Shown piece by piece: positions 7,324 to 16,507 of a DNA stretch of 64,000 nt. The notes under the pieces were generated by a model, which saw nothing but the letters and a program-made list of their open reading frames with translations, did no database searches and had not been told where the DNA came from. How positions within the stretch are numbered: the first letter of the stretch is position 1; each line of letters opens with the position of its first letter. Origin of the DNA: Sphaerisporangium sp039871875 (GTDB lineage: Bacteria; Actinomycetota; Actinomycetes; Streptosporangiales; Streptosporangiaceae); the NCBI RefSeq assembly GCF_039871875.1, contig NZ_JBDPMD010000016.1:62001-126000 (forward strand). Reading direction: 5' to 3'. Position numbers and translations under genes: made by a program.

Positions 7324-9900
7324 CTAGAGCTCGGTCAGCAGCTTCTCCGTTTCCTGGGTGGGCTGGACACCCAGCTCCTGCAGATATTTCTGCAGCAACG
7401 CTGCTGTGCTCCGCGCCTGGCTGCGGCGTCCCAAGCGGATCTGTAGACGGATGATGCGACGCCAGGTGTCTTCTGGATCGGGGTCGAGAAGAAGGATTCG
7501 TTCGAGGATGCTCAGTGCCTCTTCCGGTTTCTCCTCCTCCTGGAGGGACGCCAACTGGCTCAGGACGTCGACTTGGGTCCTGGTCTGAAAAGTGCGTGCC
7601 TCGTCGATCCATTCGCAGGTGAGGCCCTGCGCCAAGGGGCCACGGCAGAGGTCGGCGGCTCGTGTAAGGGCGATGAGACGAGCCGTATGGTCGTTAGCGG
7701 TGCGGGCCTCGCTGACGGCGGTGTCGAAATCCCATAGGTCCACGCTTACCAAGCTGGGATCGAGGCGATAGGCGTTGCCATGTGCTTTGACGAAGGGGGC
7801 GTCTCGACGGCCTTTGTCGGCGTAGCCGGATGCCGATCTCAGAGCGTCACGCAGATGTCGGAGCGGGTTGTGGACACCTACGTCTACTGCCTTGTCGGGC
7901 CAGAGGGCGACGCAGATCTCGTCTCGGGTCGCGCCGTCCGGGTGAAGGGCGAGGAAGACGAGTAGCTGGAGTTGGAGACCCCCCAATGCCACTGTCCCAG
8001 GACGCCCCTTGGCCTGGATCAGCGGGCGGCCGAGGATGGAGAGGCGGATAAGCGCAGTACCGGCCCAAGTGGCTGATCCTGGCTCAGGTGAGGCGTCCTC
8101 TATCGGAGCGGCGTCGCTGACATCTTCGGCCGCTTCGGCGAGTTGACGAAGACAGGCGGTGCCGTCCTGGAGAGGGAGGTGAAAGAGCTGAGCGCCGCTG
8201 AAATGGGCAGCATTCGGGCCTCCGGCGCTGGTCACCGTGCCGTTCTGGTCCACCTCGCAGGTGGTTCCTGCGGGCCAGTCGCCGATCAGCAGGGCTCCCA
8301 TGCCGCTGCGGTCGGCGGACATCAGGATGGCGCCGATGCCTCGGTCGAAGAGGTCGTCGGTCAGCGAGGCGACGAGCACGACGGCGGGCAGGACTTCGCC
8401 GGGGTCGGCCAGGCGTAGCGTGTCGATGTCTTCCGCGCCGCGTTCGACGAGCATACGGCTGCGGGTGAAGTGGGTTTGGATGAAGCGGTCGGTGGCTGTG
8501 CCGGCCGTCTCCACCAGCGTCAGTCCAGGTATCGCGTCTGCTGTGGCTTGCAGTTCGGTTTGCGGTGCACCGAACAGGTCCTGGGCGTCGTGGGCGCCGA
8601 TGATGACTTCGCAGCGGAAGTTGTCCGCTTGCCGTAGCAGGTCCAGGACGATCACGCGGGCCGCGTCCCGGGCTCCTGGCCCGATGAGGCCGAGGCTCAG
8701 TCCGGACGGCTGGATCTCGACGCTTGTCTGGTCTTCGCGCCGTCCGGCGACGAGTTTGTCAGGGACGTCGATGGAGAACGCGGCTCGCATGAGGGCGGTG
8801 TCGGACGGTAGCTCTTGGTCCCTCTCGACGTACGTGCGCAGGTGGGCACGGCGTAGCGCTCTGACCGCCGGTGCGGGTCGCGGGTCGGTTTCGGGATCGG
8901 CGGGGATATCGGATGACAGCGGCGGCGGAATCCGTCGGCGGCGACGGTGAAAGCGTGCGGCCGCCCATGCGGTGCTGATGCCAGCGGCGAAGGCCAAGGA
9001 GACCAATCCCCCGGACGGGAGCTCCACGGTGACCACCACCTGCGGGACAGCGTCCGGCGTCTGCGCTGAGCTTGGTGAAGCGTCTGGTGCTGGCGTGCTC
9101 TCTTGGACGGGTGGTCGGACCGGAGGGGACGGGTACGCCGGTGGTGGTGGAAAGCGTCGCTCCACGGTTGACGGTGATGTGTCACCCTCTGGCCGTTCGG
9201 GTTTCGTCGCTTTGTGGCTGTGGGCTGTATTCCTCGGTAGGTGGAGACGCCAACCAGGGACGATGCGGTCGGGATCGGTGAAGACCTGCCCGTCGGTCTG
9301 CACCTTGTGGGCGTTGAGTCGCCAAATCCGGCCCCACATGCCCGGGCTCCCGAGCTTGCGTTCAGCGATCTTCGAGAGTGTGTCGCCGGGTTCGACGACG
9401 TGGACGGGTGCCGGGTCCGCGGCCTGAGTCCGGCGCCGCGCCTCACTGACCGGCGCTGCCGGCAACAGCTCGTGAGTGACGGCAGCGACCGCCGCCGTGG
9501 CGGGTCCTGCCTGGCTGTGATGCATCGCTGCCCCGTCCATCGGCAGGACCGCGATCGCGAGTGAGCCGATCAGTCCTGCCGCCAAGGTCTGCATCGGCCC
9601 GAGCATGGGGACGTGGATCTCCACGCCGCGGACAGCAGCGATGATCTCTACCAGCAACGAGGCCGTGAAAGCCCCCCACAGCAGCCACAGGGGGCAAGCG
9701 AGGATCTTGAGCAGCGCGTCGTCGGGGATCGGGCTCACCAGCATGTGCTCGATCCCGTCCCAGGCGAGGAGTCGCCTCGGCAGCGGCCAGCCGGCGAACC
9801 GGGCGAGCATCAGGGGAAGCCCGGCTTCGATCAGCACGAGCACGACCAGGACGCCGAGCATTCTGATCAGTCGGCCGGCGACTGCGAACGCGCTCTTCAT
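7324..9900 (-). CDS. LysM and BTAD-domain membrane protein of the Tad locus
   Basis: An 858-aa protein from the ATG at 9900 that overlaps the upstream stop; an open extension to 10341 is a shadow in the pilin gene. Order: N-terminal membrane segments (about residues 8-28, 60-80, 90-110), a LysM motif (HVVEPGDTLSKIAERKLG, about residues 150-200), a Pro-rich linker, another hydrophobic segment (VSLAFAAGISTAWAAARF, about 300), and a C-terminal SARP-like module: a DNA-binding-like winged domain (LSILGRPLIQAKG through LRHLRDALRSASGY) followed by a bacterial transcriptional activator domain. Similar proteins occur in actinobacterial Tad loci. How a peptidoglycan-binding, membrane-anchored protein uses a BTAD-type domain is unclear; regulation or scaffolding is possible. 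Confidence 0.75.
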   Translation of the reverse strand: MKSAFAVAGRLIRMLGVLVVLVLIEAGLPLMLARFAGWPLPRRLLAWDGIEHMLVSPIPDDALLKILACPLWLLWGAFTASLLVEIIAAVRGVEIHVPMLGPMQTLAAGLIGSLAIAVLPMDGAAMHHSQAGPATAAVAAVTHELLPAAPVSEARRRTQAADPAPVHVVEPGDTLSKIAERKLGSPGMWGRIWRLNAHKVQTDGQVFTDPDRIVPGWRLHLPRNTAHSHKATKPERPEGDTSPSTVERRFPPPPAYPSPPVRPPVQESTPAPDASPSSAQTPDAVPQVVVTVELPSGGLVSLAFAAGISTAWAAARFHRRRRRIPPPLSSDIPADPETDPRPAPAVRALRRAHLRTYVERDQELPSDTALMRAAFSIDVPDKLVAGRREDQTSVEIQPSGLSLGLIGPGARDAARVIVLDLLRQADNFRCEVIIGAHDAQDLFGAPQTELQATADAIPGLTLVETAGTATDRFIQTHFTRSRMLVERGAEDIDTLRLADPGEVLPAVVLVASLTDDLFDRGIGAILMSADRSGMGALLIGDWPAGTTCEVDQNGTVTSAGGPNAAHFSGAQLFHLPLQDGTACLRQLAEAAEDVSDAAPIEDASPEPGSATWAGTALIRLSILGRPLIQAKGRPGTVALGGLQLQLLVFLALHPDGATRDEICVALWPDKAVDVGVHNPLRHLRDALRSASGYADKGRRDAPFVKAHGNAYRLDPSLVSVDLWDFDTAVSEARTANDHTARLIALTRAADLCRGPLAQGLTCEWIDEARTFQTRTQVDVLSQLASLQEEEKPEEALSILERILLLDPDPEDTWRRIIRLQIRLGRRSQARSTAALLQKYLQELGVQPTQETEKLLTEL

Positions 9901-10286
9901 TGCAAGACTCCCGTTACTCCGCGCTGTGCCATAGCGGTGGCGCGGCCTGACACGCGAAAGGCACCGACTCCGGCAAGGCCGAGAACCTGTGCGGGCTGGA
10001 CGGCGTGCACGACCACCGTCACTGTGTTGCCGGAGACCGCCACAGTTGCCGTATCGGGGGTGGCGGCGATGTAAGCAAGTGCGGCGGTCCGGGCGCGGGC
10101 GTGGTCCAGCCGCACCGCGCCGTTGCGGCGGTAGGCCGCGAGGTCGAGCTGCTGCGCCCCGGACCGCGCCGCTTCCTGGGCCTCGTTGAGCGCCCGCACC
10201 TTCGCGCCGAGGGCCAGGCCGCCGTCCAGCACGATGCCGGCGAGCAGAAGCAAGCCACCCACGATGCCGGCCACGAAACCGCTCAT
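9897..10286 (-). CDS. TadG/Rv3654c-like pilus-locus protein
   Basis: A 129-aa protein with one N-terminal membrane helix (FVAGIVGGLLLLAGIVLDGGLALG) followed by the helix ALNEAQEAARSGAQQLD and a beta-rich tail (VAVSGNTVTVVVHAV). This is the layout of small TadG-like (Rv3654c-type) proteins that follow TadE in Flp pilus operons. The start is ATG 10286; upstream in-frame codons are a shadow of the neighbouring gene. It overlaps its upstream neighbour by 4 bp and its downstream neighbour by ATGA, so all are translated as one unit. Confidence 0.7.
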   Translation of the reverse strand: MSGFVAGIVGGLLLLAGIVLDGGLALGAKVRALNEAQEAARSGAQQLDLAAYRRNGAVRLDHARARTAALAYIAATPDTATVAVSGNTVTVVVHAVQPAQVLGLAGVGAFRVSGRATAMAQRGVTGVLQ

Positions 10287-10690
10287 CGAGACCTCCAGTA
10301 GTCGATGGGCGCGACGGATCTCGCGGAGAGGGCGGTGCCACCAGGAATGTGGACCATCGCGATGTCGGCCAGCCGTACGCGGCAAGTGACGCTCACGGTG
10401 ACCTTGCCGCCGGGTTGGAAGGAGCCGAGAGTCACATCGACGGTGCGACGGGCGCAGGTGACTCGCCTGGAAGCGAGGGCGGCCCCGGCCGCCGAGCGGG
10501 CAGCGGAGGCCGCGGCGACCGGGGTCCGCGCCAGCGATGCCGCCCGGGCAGCCTGGTGGGCGGCGTTGTTCACATCCAGCCGGGCGGTCACCAGACGGCC
10601 CAGGGCGACCATCAGCAGAGCCAGCACGATCAAGAGAGGCGCGAGGAGTATCAGTTCGACGGCTGTCGTCCCTCGCTCCGTCGCCCTCAT
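10283..10690 (-). CDS. TadE-like pseudopilin
   Basis: A 135-aa protein beginning MRATERGTTAVELILLAPLL, the classic TadE N-terminus: a short basic leader, a G-T/S-x-x-x-E motif with the glutamate expected at position +5 after processing, then a 20-residue hydrophobic helix. TadE pseudopilins are cleaved by a prepilin peptidase and help Flp pilus assembly in the membrane. The two cysteines in VTCARRTVDV and VTCRVRLAD may form a disulfide. The ATG overlaps the stop of the upstream TadE-like gene. Confidence 0.8.
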   Translation of the reverse strand: MRATERGTTAVELILLAPLLIVLALLMVALGRLVTARLDVNNAAHQAARAASLARTPVAAASAARSAAGAALASRRVTCARRTVDVTLGSFQPGGKVTVSVTCRVRLADIAMVHIPGGTALSARSVAPIDYWRSR

Positions 10691-11043
10691 CTGCCGTCTC
10701 CTCTGAACCGCTCCACCGGACCGTAGGCCACCGAGTTCACCGGCAGGCGCAGGAACGGCACCACCGCCTGCGCCACTCCGGCGACCTCGACGCGTGCGGC
10801 GTCAGAAGTGCGGGACACCGAGACGTGGGTGGAGTGCAGGACCGAGTGCCCAAGCCGGGCGAGCATCGATGACGCCTTCACCCGTCCGGCGGTGGGGCTG
10901 CCTCCGTAGACGCGCGTGGACGCCAGCGCTTCCATGGCCGTGACCTGGGCCACGTGGGTGGCGTGCTGCCAGACGCCGAACTGCACGATGAGCAGGATGA
11001 GCAGCAGCACGAACGGGAACGCCACCGCCGTCTCCGAGGTCAC
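10687..11043 (-). CDS. TadE-like protein
   Basis: A 118-aa protein from a GTG at 11043, giving MTSETAVAFPFVLLLILLIV: a short leader, the conserved glutamate and a hydrophobic helix, as in TadE/pilin-like proteins. The track extends open upstream to 11238 but only as a shadow of the pilin gene. It begins 12 bp after the stop of the small pilin gene and overlaps the next gene by 4 bp. Probably a second minor pseudopilin. Confidence 0.7.
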   Translation of the reverse strand: MTSETAVAFPFVLLLILLIVQFGVWQHATHVAQVTAMEALASTRVYGGSPTAGRVKASSMLARLGHSVLHSTHVSVSRTSDAARVEVAGVAQAVVPFLRLPVNSVAYGPVERFRGDGR

Positions 11044-11054
11044 CGCCCCGGCCT

Positions 11055-11258
11055 CTACTGCAGATCGATGGACTTCACCTTCGCCAGAACCTTGGCGAGC
11101 AGGATGGCTCCCACGGCGATCGCGATCCCGACGAGGATCGCGGTGACGATCACGCTTTCGGTGGTGAAGCTTCCTCGGTCCGGTTGGCGCCGGGCGATGT
11201 TTCGGCACTGGTGTAGGCGCTCCTTCATCGCGATGCAAGGGGTCATGAGTCGGGTCAC
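11055..11258 (-). CDS. Flp/TadA-family pilin-like small membrane protein
   Basis: A 67-aa protein from a GTG at 11258 preceded by AAGGAGGAAACG. After a basic leader of about 27 residues comes RGSFTTESVIVTAILVGIAI, a G-x-x-T-x-E pilin-type processing site followed by a hydrophobic helix and a short tail ending KVKSIDLQ. Size and layout fit the major Flp pilin or a DUF4244-like pilin of actinobacterial Tad loci. Processing by a prepilin peptidase is expected, but no such gene is in the window. Confidence 0.65.
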   Translation of the reverse strand: MTRLMTPCIAMKERLHQCRNIARRQPDRGSFTTESVIVTAILVGIAIAVGAILLAKVLAKVKSIDLQ

Positions 11259-11274
11259 CGTTTCCTCCTTCGGA

Positions 11275-12165
11275 TTACAAGCCGACCAGCACGGATGCGA
11301 TGGCCGGATAGCCGATGAAGAGCAGGAAGCCGAAGAGCAGGCCGACCACAGGCAGGCTCATCCGCTCCGTCGACCGCTGGGCGACGGTCTCGATGTCGGC
11401 GAGCTGGTGAGCCCGCAGAGAAGCCGCCTTGGCGGCGAGCGACTCCCGCACCCGGGCGCCCTCGGTGCCCGCCAGGCCAACCGCGGCGGCCAGCTCGGAC
11501 AGCTCCCGCACGCCGTACTCCTCGCCCATCCGCCCGAGAGCCGCCCACGGGGTTCGTCGTGCGGTACGGGAGGCCTGCAAGGCGCCTCGAAGACGCGCGA
11601 ACGCCCATCCGTCACCGCCCTCAGAGGCATCGGCAAGGGCGCCATCGACGCCACGGCCGCCCGCCAGGGAGATGACCACCAGGTCCAGGAACGCGGAAAG
11701 TGCCTGCCGGAACTCGGCCCGCCGTTCCTTGGCCTGGGAGCGCACCGCGAGGTCGGGCACGAAGAAGCCGATGACCGTCAGCAGGACGACCGACCAGACC
11801 GGCACCTGCCAGGGCACAGGAATGCCGCTCAGCACGACGACTGCGTACAAGGACGGGCCCAGCAACCCGAACACGAGCGCCGCCGTGCCCTTCTCACCGA
11901 GGTAACGCTCCGCGGACTTGCCACAGATGGCGAGGTCACGACGAGTCACCGCCCCCGGAAGCCCGCAGGAGGACAGCGGACTGATGAACGGCCGCCCCAG
12001 CCGCCCGCCCCAACCGGCATCACCATCGGCCAGAGGCCGGGGAGGACTGCCGTACCGCAGCCGCTCTAGCTCCTGAGCGAGAGTCAACCGGCCAGGCCAG
12101 AGCCCGTAGACGATGAGGAGCAGGCCCAGACCGGCCCCGGCTCCGAGCAGCAGCGCGAGTGCCAT
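11275..12165 (-). CDS. tadC: TadC-like type II secretion F-domain protein
   Basis: A 296-aa inner-membrane protein with hydrophobic segments near the N-terminus (ALALLLGAGAGLGLLLIVYG), at about 95-140 and at the C-terminus (PVVGLLFGFLLFIGYPAIAS), around a cytosolic type II secretion system F domain (EFRQALSAFLDLVVISLAGG through QLADIETVAQRSTERM). TadC pairs with TadB as the membrane platform of the Flp pilus motor. The chosen start is ATG 12165, overlapping the upstream stop (TGATG); an adjacent TTG at 12168 adds one residue. Confidence 0.8.
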   Translation of the reverse strand: MALALLLGAGAGLGLLLIVYGLWPGRLTLAQELERLRYGSPPRPLADGDAGWGGRLGRPFISPLSSCGLPGAVTRRDLAICGKSAERYLGEKGTAALVFGLLGPSLYAVVVLSGIPVPWQVPVWSVVLLTVIGFFVPDLAVRSQAKERRAEFRQALSAFLDLVVISLAGGRGVDGALADASEGGDGWAFARLRGALQASRTARRTPWAALGRMGEEYGVRELSELAAAVGLAGTEGARVRESLAAKAASLRAHQLADIETVAQRSTERMSLPVVGLLFGFLLFIGYPAIASVLVGL

Positions 12166-13013
12166 CAATCATCGCCCCCGTTCAAAGTCGTGAGAATCCG
12201 TGCCGGCTCACCTACCTGGCCGAGCCGATGGAGCGTGAAGAACGACCCGGCGAAGACGAACCCCGCCGTGAGCAGTACCGCCTGCCCCACGGCTGTGTCG
12301 TAGGGGGCGAGGAAGTGGCGGTTGAACAGCATCAGCCCACCCACCATGGCGATCGTGGCGACGACGATCGTCCTCACCGAGGACCTGATCTGCGCACGTG
12401 CGGCGGCCACACGCAGCCGCATCACGGCCTGAGCCCGGGCGGCGGACGCCAGCGAGCCGAGCAGTTCGCCGAGCTGGCCGGCTTGCCTTCTGGCGGCCAA
12501 GATCAGTGCGGCACACACCAGGTCACCCGTCGGGTCGGCCAGGTCGTCAGACAGCCGCTGCAAGGCCGCCGGTAACCGTTCCCCCTGGTCCACTCGTGTG
12601 GCGAGCTCGACGACCTGCGGCCGGATGGCCTCGGGAGCGATCGGTGCGGTGGCGCTGATCGCCTGGTGGAGCCCCGCCGACGCGGCCAGGATGTCGCGCA
12701 GCATCTCGGCCCACGCCGCGATGGCCTCGATTCTCGCCACGGCTCGTGCCTGCTCGCGGTCAGGGCCCAGCAATGCCGGCAGGTACCAGGCGGCGAGCCC
12801 TCCTAGTGCGGCGCCGACGGGCCAGCGCGTGACGGCTCCGAGGAGGACGGCGACGCCGACGCACCCGGCGAACCGTACGAGCATCTGCGGACTCGCGTGG
12901 AAGCCCCGCTTCTCTCCTTGGACGTCGCGCCGCTTCAGGCCGGAGACGATGATCAGAAGGCCGATACCGATGCCGGCTCCGGCCAACGCGGCGAGAAGCG
13001 CCTTCTCCGTCAT
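12165..13013 (-). CDS. tadB: TadB-like type II secretion F-domain protein
   Basis: A 282-aa inner-membrane protein starting at ATG 13013 (MTEKALLAALAG), which overlaps the tadA stop. Hydrophobic segments at about residues 5-22, 50-85 and in the last 70 residues flank a type II secretion F domain (AWAEMLRDILAASAGLHQAI, DLVCAALILAARRQAGQLGE). It forms the membrane platform with TadC, on which the TadA ATPase acts. Confidence 0.8.
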   Translation of the reverse strand: MTEKALLAALAGAGIGIGLLIIVSGLKRRDVQGEKRGFHASPQMLVRFAGCVGVAVLLGAVTRWPVGAALGGLAAWYLPALLGPDREQARAVARIEAIAAWAEMLRDILAASAGLHQAISATAPIAPEAIRPQVVELATRVDQGERLPAALQRLSDDLADPTGDLVCAALILAARRQAGQLGELLGSLASAARAQAVMRLRVAAARAQIRSSVRTIVVATIAMVGGLMLFNRHFLAPYDTAVGQAVLLTAGFVFAGSFFTLHRLGQVGEPARILTTLNGGDD

Positions 13014-14299
13014 GACTCGAACCACGCTTCGACGTCGAGTCCCGCGGCTTCCAGCTCCTCAAGGGTCTCAGTACGAAGGGGATGGGCCCGCACCGCGCGA
13101 TGTTCCGGCCCCGGCCGGCAGATCTCGTTGGATGTGACGGAGATGCCTTCACATCCGACGACCTCCCTGATGCTGGACAGCACCCGTATGCCGTCCGGAG
13201 CGAACGCCATGTGGATCACAAAGTGCACGGCCTCGGAGACGAGGACGGCACTGGCCTCCATCGGCAGTCGCTCGGCGGACTGGACGGCGTACGAGGCGAG
13301 CTTGGAGAACGCCCCCTTGCTGGAGCTGGCGTGCAACGTACACATGGAACCGTCGTTGCCTTGGCTCATCGCGTTGAGCATCGGGATGACCTCGTCGCCG
13401 CGGACCTCACCGACGATGACGCGCCCGGGAGACATGCCGAGGGCCGTCCGCACCAACTCAGCGAGCGTGACCCGGCCCTGGCCCTCGACATTGGCGTGCC
13501 TGGCCTGCAACGCGAGCACATTGCTGTGCGCGTCCCTGTCGCGATCCAGGCCAAGCTCGAAGTGCTCCTCGATGGTGACCAGGCGCTCACTTCTGGGGAT
13601 CTCCGACGCCAGCCCGCGTAGCAACGTGGTCTTGCCGCTACCGGTGGCGCCGACGATGACCACGTTCTTGCGGGCCCGGACGATGGCGCGGAGCAGGTCC
13701 TCAGTGCGCTCGTCGAAACTGCCGTTCTTTCGCAACTCCGGGAGCGTCGCCCGTGGATGCCGGTGACGGCGGATCGACACGGCGGGCCGCCGGGAGACCG
13801 ACATCACCGCGAAGAGGCGTGAGCCGTCCGGCAGCTCCATGGACAGGATCGGAGAGCCGGGATCGAACCGCCGTTCACCCACACCCAGCAGAGCGGCCGC
13901 CGCGCGGATCAGCTCGGTCAGGTCCTCGTCGGACTCGGCGACCGGATCGACCTGTTCCTCCCTGCCATCGGCATAGGTGACGTGCACGTCGTCGAAAGCG
14001 TTAGCGTTGATGTTCTCGATCTCGGGGTCGTCCAGCAGAGCCTGGAAGCCGCCCAGACCGAACAGCGCGTTCTCCACTGCCTGGGCGATACGCGCCTCGG
14101 TGCCGGCGTCCAGCGGAGACCGCCCGGTCTCGATAGCCTGCCGGGTGTAGGCGTCAAGAGCCTCGATGAGCAGTACCCTGCCGTACTCCCTACGATCCTG
14201 AGGCGTCATCGGGGGACGGCCGCTCTCCTCATCCGCCTGGCTGCGGGCGGCCAGGCGGTCGGCCACCTCGGCACGCAGCTGGCTGATGATCTCCCTCAT
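13010..14299 (-). CDS. tadA: TadA/CpaF-type pilus assembly ATPase
   Basis: A 429-aa cytosolic ATPase. Walker A is VVIVGATGSGKTTLL (about residue 220), the Asp box region is VTIEEHFELGL, and Walker B lies in RVIVGEVRGDEVIPMLNAM, followed by the His box MCTLHASSS. It powers Flp pilus extension. The true start is ATG 14299 (MREIISQLRAEVA), which overlaps the TadZ stop; the longer open frame to 14908 is a low-complexity shadow of tadZ. Confidence 0.9.
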   Translation of the reverse strand: MREIISQLRAEVADRLAARSQADEESGRPPMTPQDRREYGRVLLIEALDAYTRQAIETGRSPLDAGTEARIAQAVENALFGLGGFQALLDDPEIENINANAFDDVHVTYADGREEQVDPVAESDEDLTELIRAAAALLGVGERRFDPGSPILSMELPDGSRLFAVMSVSRRPAVSIRRHRHPRATLPELRKNGSFDERTEDLLRAIVRARKNVVIVGATGSGKTTLLRGLASEIPRSERLVTIEEHFELGLDRDRDAHSNVLALQARHANVEGQGRVTLAELVRTALGMSPGRVIVGEVRGDEVIPMLNAMSQGNDGSMCTLHASSSKGAFSKLASYAVQSAERLPMEASAVLVSEAVHFVIHMAFAPDGIRVLSSIREVVGCEGISVTSNEICRPGPEHRAVRAHPLRTETLEELEAAGLDVEAWFES

Positions 14300-14988
14300 G
14301 ACGCCGCCCCCACATGAGCTCCCGTCGAAAGCGTTGTGGCCAGCCGACGTGCGGCCCTGACCACCCGAGTCCTTTGCCGACGCCCCTCCAGGAACGCCCG
14401 TGCGCCAGGGTCGTGGGCGATGTGGGCGCGGATACGGAGTCCGACCGCCTCGGTCACCTCGTTGGCGGGATAGGTGCCGCGGCCGATCAAGACGATCTCT
14501 GCGTGCGGGACGGCTTCCGCGAGCCCTTGCAAGTGGGCGAGTTCGGTGAGTCTGGGCCGAGTCAGGATGAGGACGTGGTCCGCCCTCGCCGCGAGCTCCG
14601 TAGAAGGGCCGGTGAGCCGTCCGAGATCTGCGACGACGGTGGTTTCTGGGGGCAGCTTTTTGAGCACGTCCGGAAGCGTGGCTGTCATCGCGCTGATCGC
14701 GGCGTACGCCTGATCCTGCCGGACGGGAGCGGCGATGACGCGGAGTCCCCTCGGCAAGGCTTGGGTGTGCCTGCCCAACACGTCCGGCTCTTGACTGCGG
14801 CGCAGTTCGGTGGCCAGCGACGCGACACCTGGGTCGGGTTCGAGCCGGAAGTGACCCGCCAGCTCGCCGCCCGCGGCGTCGAGTTCCGCCAGCAGCACCT
14901 CTCCGCACGGCCAGGTGGCGGCAAGAGCGAGCGCGAACGTGGTGACGCCCGGCGAATTCTTCATGGACGCCACACCGATCACGGTCAT
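14296..14988 (-). CDS. TadZ/CpaE-like P-loop ATPase
   Basis: A 230-aa MinD/ParA-like protein that would place the Tad machinery in the cell. It has a deviant P-loop (GVASMKNSPGVTTFALALAA: the signature lysine at the GKT position is replaced by Val-Thr-Thr) and the ParA-like aspartate strand TVVADLGRL. Many TadZ proteins are similarly degenerate and may bind but not hydrolyse ATP. It overlaps neighbours by 4 bp on both sides. Confidence 0.7.
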   Translation of the reverse strand: MTVIGVASMKNSPGVTTFALALAATWPCGEVLLAELDAAGGELAGHFRLEPDPGVASLATELRRSQEPDVLGRHTQALPRGLRVIAAPVRQDQAYAAISAMTATLPDVLKKLPPETTVVADLGRLTGPSTELAARADHVLILTRPRLTELAHLQGLAEAVPHAEIVLIGRGTYPANEVTEAVGLRIRAHIAHDPGARAFLEGRRQRTRVVRAARRLATTLSTGAHVGAAS

Positions 14989-15641
14989 GGCTCCTCCGGA
15001 GAGATCTGCATCAGGCTCACCAGCCCTTGCGCCGCTGGAGCGGTTATCTTCTCGGCGTATGTCCGTGCCAGGAGCAAGGTCACGACGGCTGGATTCTGCG
15101 GCTGGTCCGGTTGGCTGACCCGGGTCACCACCGCCACGATCGTCGTCGGCTCGACCTTCACGTCCGAAGTAGCCGCATCTCCAGGAACCGCGACCACGGC
15201 GACACGATCCCCGGCGGCGAGCTCAGGCGGGTACTGGCCTGGCTTCACCGCCACTCCGATAATCGCCTGACCAGGCATGGGGTAGGCCGGCTCACCGACG
15301 TTCCGATCCACCAGCAACGCACCCGCCACCATCGGCACCGTGAGCGTCCTGCCGATGACGCTCGCGGCACGTCCCGCCGCGATCAACTCCGCGTCCGTGG
15401 AGGCCTTGACGAACCGCAGGTCCGCGGCCGCGAGCGTGTGGCCGGCAGGTAAGTCCCTCTGTACGGCTATCGCCTCGGTGGGGCCGTCGACCCGTAACGT
15501 GACCGCGGCTGAGACGAACGCGCATCCCATCACCAGAATGCCGCCGAAGAGCACTCGGCCGGCGCTACGCCGCCTCTTCGGTGTCCCGGTCGCCGGTCGT
15601 ACCGGCCTGACCCCTGTAGTCACTACGTGGTTCCCCTTCAC
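14985..15641 (-). CDS. SAF-domain protein, CpaB/RcpC-like
   Basis: A 218-aa protein from a GTG at 15641 that overlaps the upstream stop (GTGA). A basic N-terminus (TPKRRRSAGR) precedes one membrane helix (VLFGGILVMGCAFVSAAVTL), then a SAF domain (AVQRDLPAGHTLAAADL ... GALLVDRNV) and a beta-rich extracellular part. CpaB/RcpC proteins are the periplasmic or cell-wall parts of Flp pilus systems. A second SAF protein is encoded at 17292-17996. Confidence 0.75.
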   Translation of the reverse strand: MKGNHVVTTGVRPVRPATGTPKRRRSAGRVLFGGILVMGCAFVSAAVTLRVDGPTEAIAVQRDLPAGHTLAAADLRFVKASTDAELIAAGRAASVIGRTLTVPMVAGALLVDRNVGEPAYPMPGQAIIGVAVKPGQYPPELAAGDRVAVVAVPGDAATSDVKVEPTTIVAVVTRVSQPDQPQNPAVVTLLLARTYAEKITAPAAQGLVSLMQISPEEP

Positions 15642-16507
15642 GACGTGACGATCGCTTGCGACTCGGCCACGCGGAAGCTCGTGGCCGCGGTGGTGGTCAG
15701 TGCCGGAAGCGTGCCGCTCTGCCCAATCGCGCTCCACGTGACGCTCCAGGTCACCGTCGCCGTCACCCGGTACCTGGCATGAGGCGCTTCCGCACTCGAT
15801 TCGAGATAGGTGTGGCCACAGGTAGGTGACGACCGCCGCGGGTCGTCCTTTCCATCCCGGTACCTCGTCCCCGGCCCCAGGCATACGACGATCGCCCCGT
15901 CTCCCATGACCCACGCCACGCGTACCGGCGTGGCCCTGGCCGTCGCCGTGATTCCTCCCGCCGAGGCGGTGGACATATACGGGTGCCAGATGTCGTGCGC
16001 GATCGCCAGCCAGATCGGCAACCGCACCAGTTGCGGGTCCGAGGGCCGCGGCGACGAGCTGATCTTCGGAATCGGCAGAACGAAGCGATCCCTGGCCATC
16101 AACGCCACCATCAGAGGCGTGACGGACGGCCTGTCAGAATCCTCCCCTTCCGGGGCTTCCGGCGCTCCATCGTCGTGAATCAGCAATCCGGGCTGACCAG
16201 GACACCTGAGAATCATCCACCGCCCGCCCTCCGGGCCACCTGGAGGCGCAACCCCGGGCCATGACGTGCAACGTGGCTTCGCCCCGGTCTTTGATACACC
16301 CCCGTCACCAGGCCGGGGCGGTCGGACCGCGGAAGGTGTCCTTCCCCAGCGCCGAGCCTCGGTCATGCACCCGGTCCTGCGATCAGAGCCGCATCCGACA
16401 AGCGCACTGCCGCCAGGATCATCACCATCCGTCATCGCGGAGGCATGGGGGACAGTCGCGAACGTGACGTAGGTCACTGCGATCAGCAGAGCGATACGTG
16501 TCAGCAT
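15638..16507 (-). CDS. Secreted protein of the Tad locus, unknown function
   Basis: A 289-aa protein from the ATG at 16507 (MLTRIALLIAVTYVTFATVP), giving a convincing signal peptide with an AxA site (HASA) at about residue 24. The mature part has six or more cysteines (CGSDRRTGC, ILRCPGQPG, PTCGHTYLES), suggesting disulfide bonds outside the cell, and a C-terminal beta-rich segment (RYRVTATVTWSVTWS). It overlaps both neighbours. Proteins at this place in actinobacterial Tad operons are conserved but uncharacterised; I recognise no catalytic motif. Confidence 0.65.
   Translation of the reverse strand: MLTRIALLIAVTYVTFATVPHASAMTDGDDPGGSALVGCGSDRRTGCMTEARRWGRTPSAVRPPRPGDGGVSKTGAKPRCTSWPGVAPPGGPEGGRWMILRCPGQPGLLIHDDGAPEAPEGEDSDRPSVTPLMVALMARDRFVLPIPKISSSPRPSDPQLVRLPIWLAIAHDIWHPYMSTASAGGITATARATPVRVAWVMGDGAIVVCLGPGTRYRDGKDDPRRSSPTCGHTYLESSAEAPHARYRVTATVTWSVTWSAIGQSGTLPALTTTAATSFRVAESQAIVTS

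Noticed and set aside
14300..14908. N-terminal extension of the TadA frame
   Set aside because: Arg/Gly/Pro-rich shadow of the overlapping TadZ gene; the ATG at 14299 overlaps the TadZ stop.
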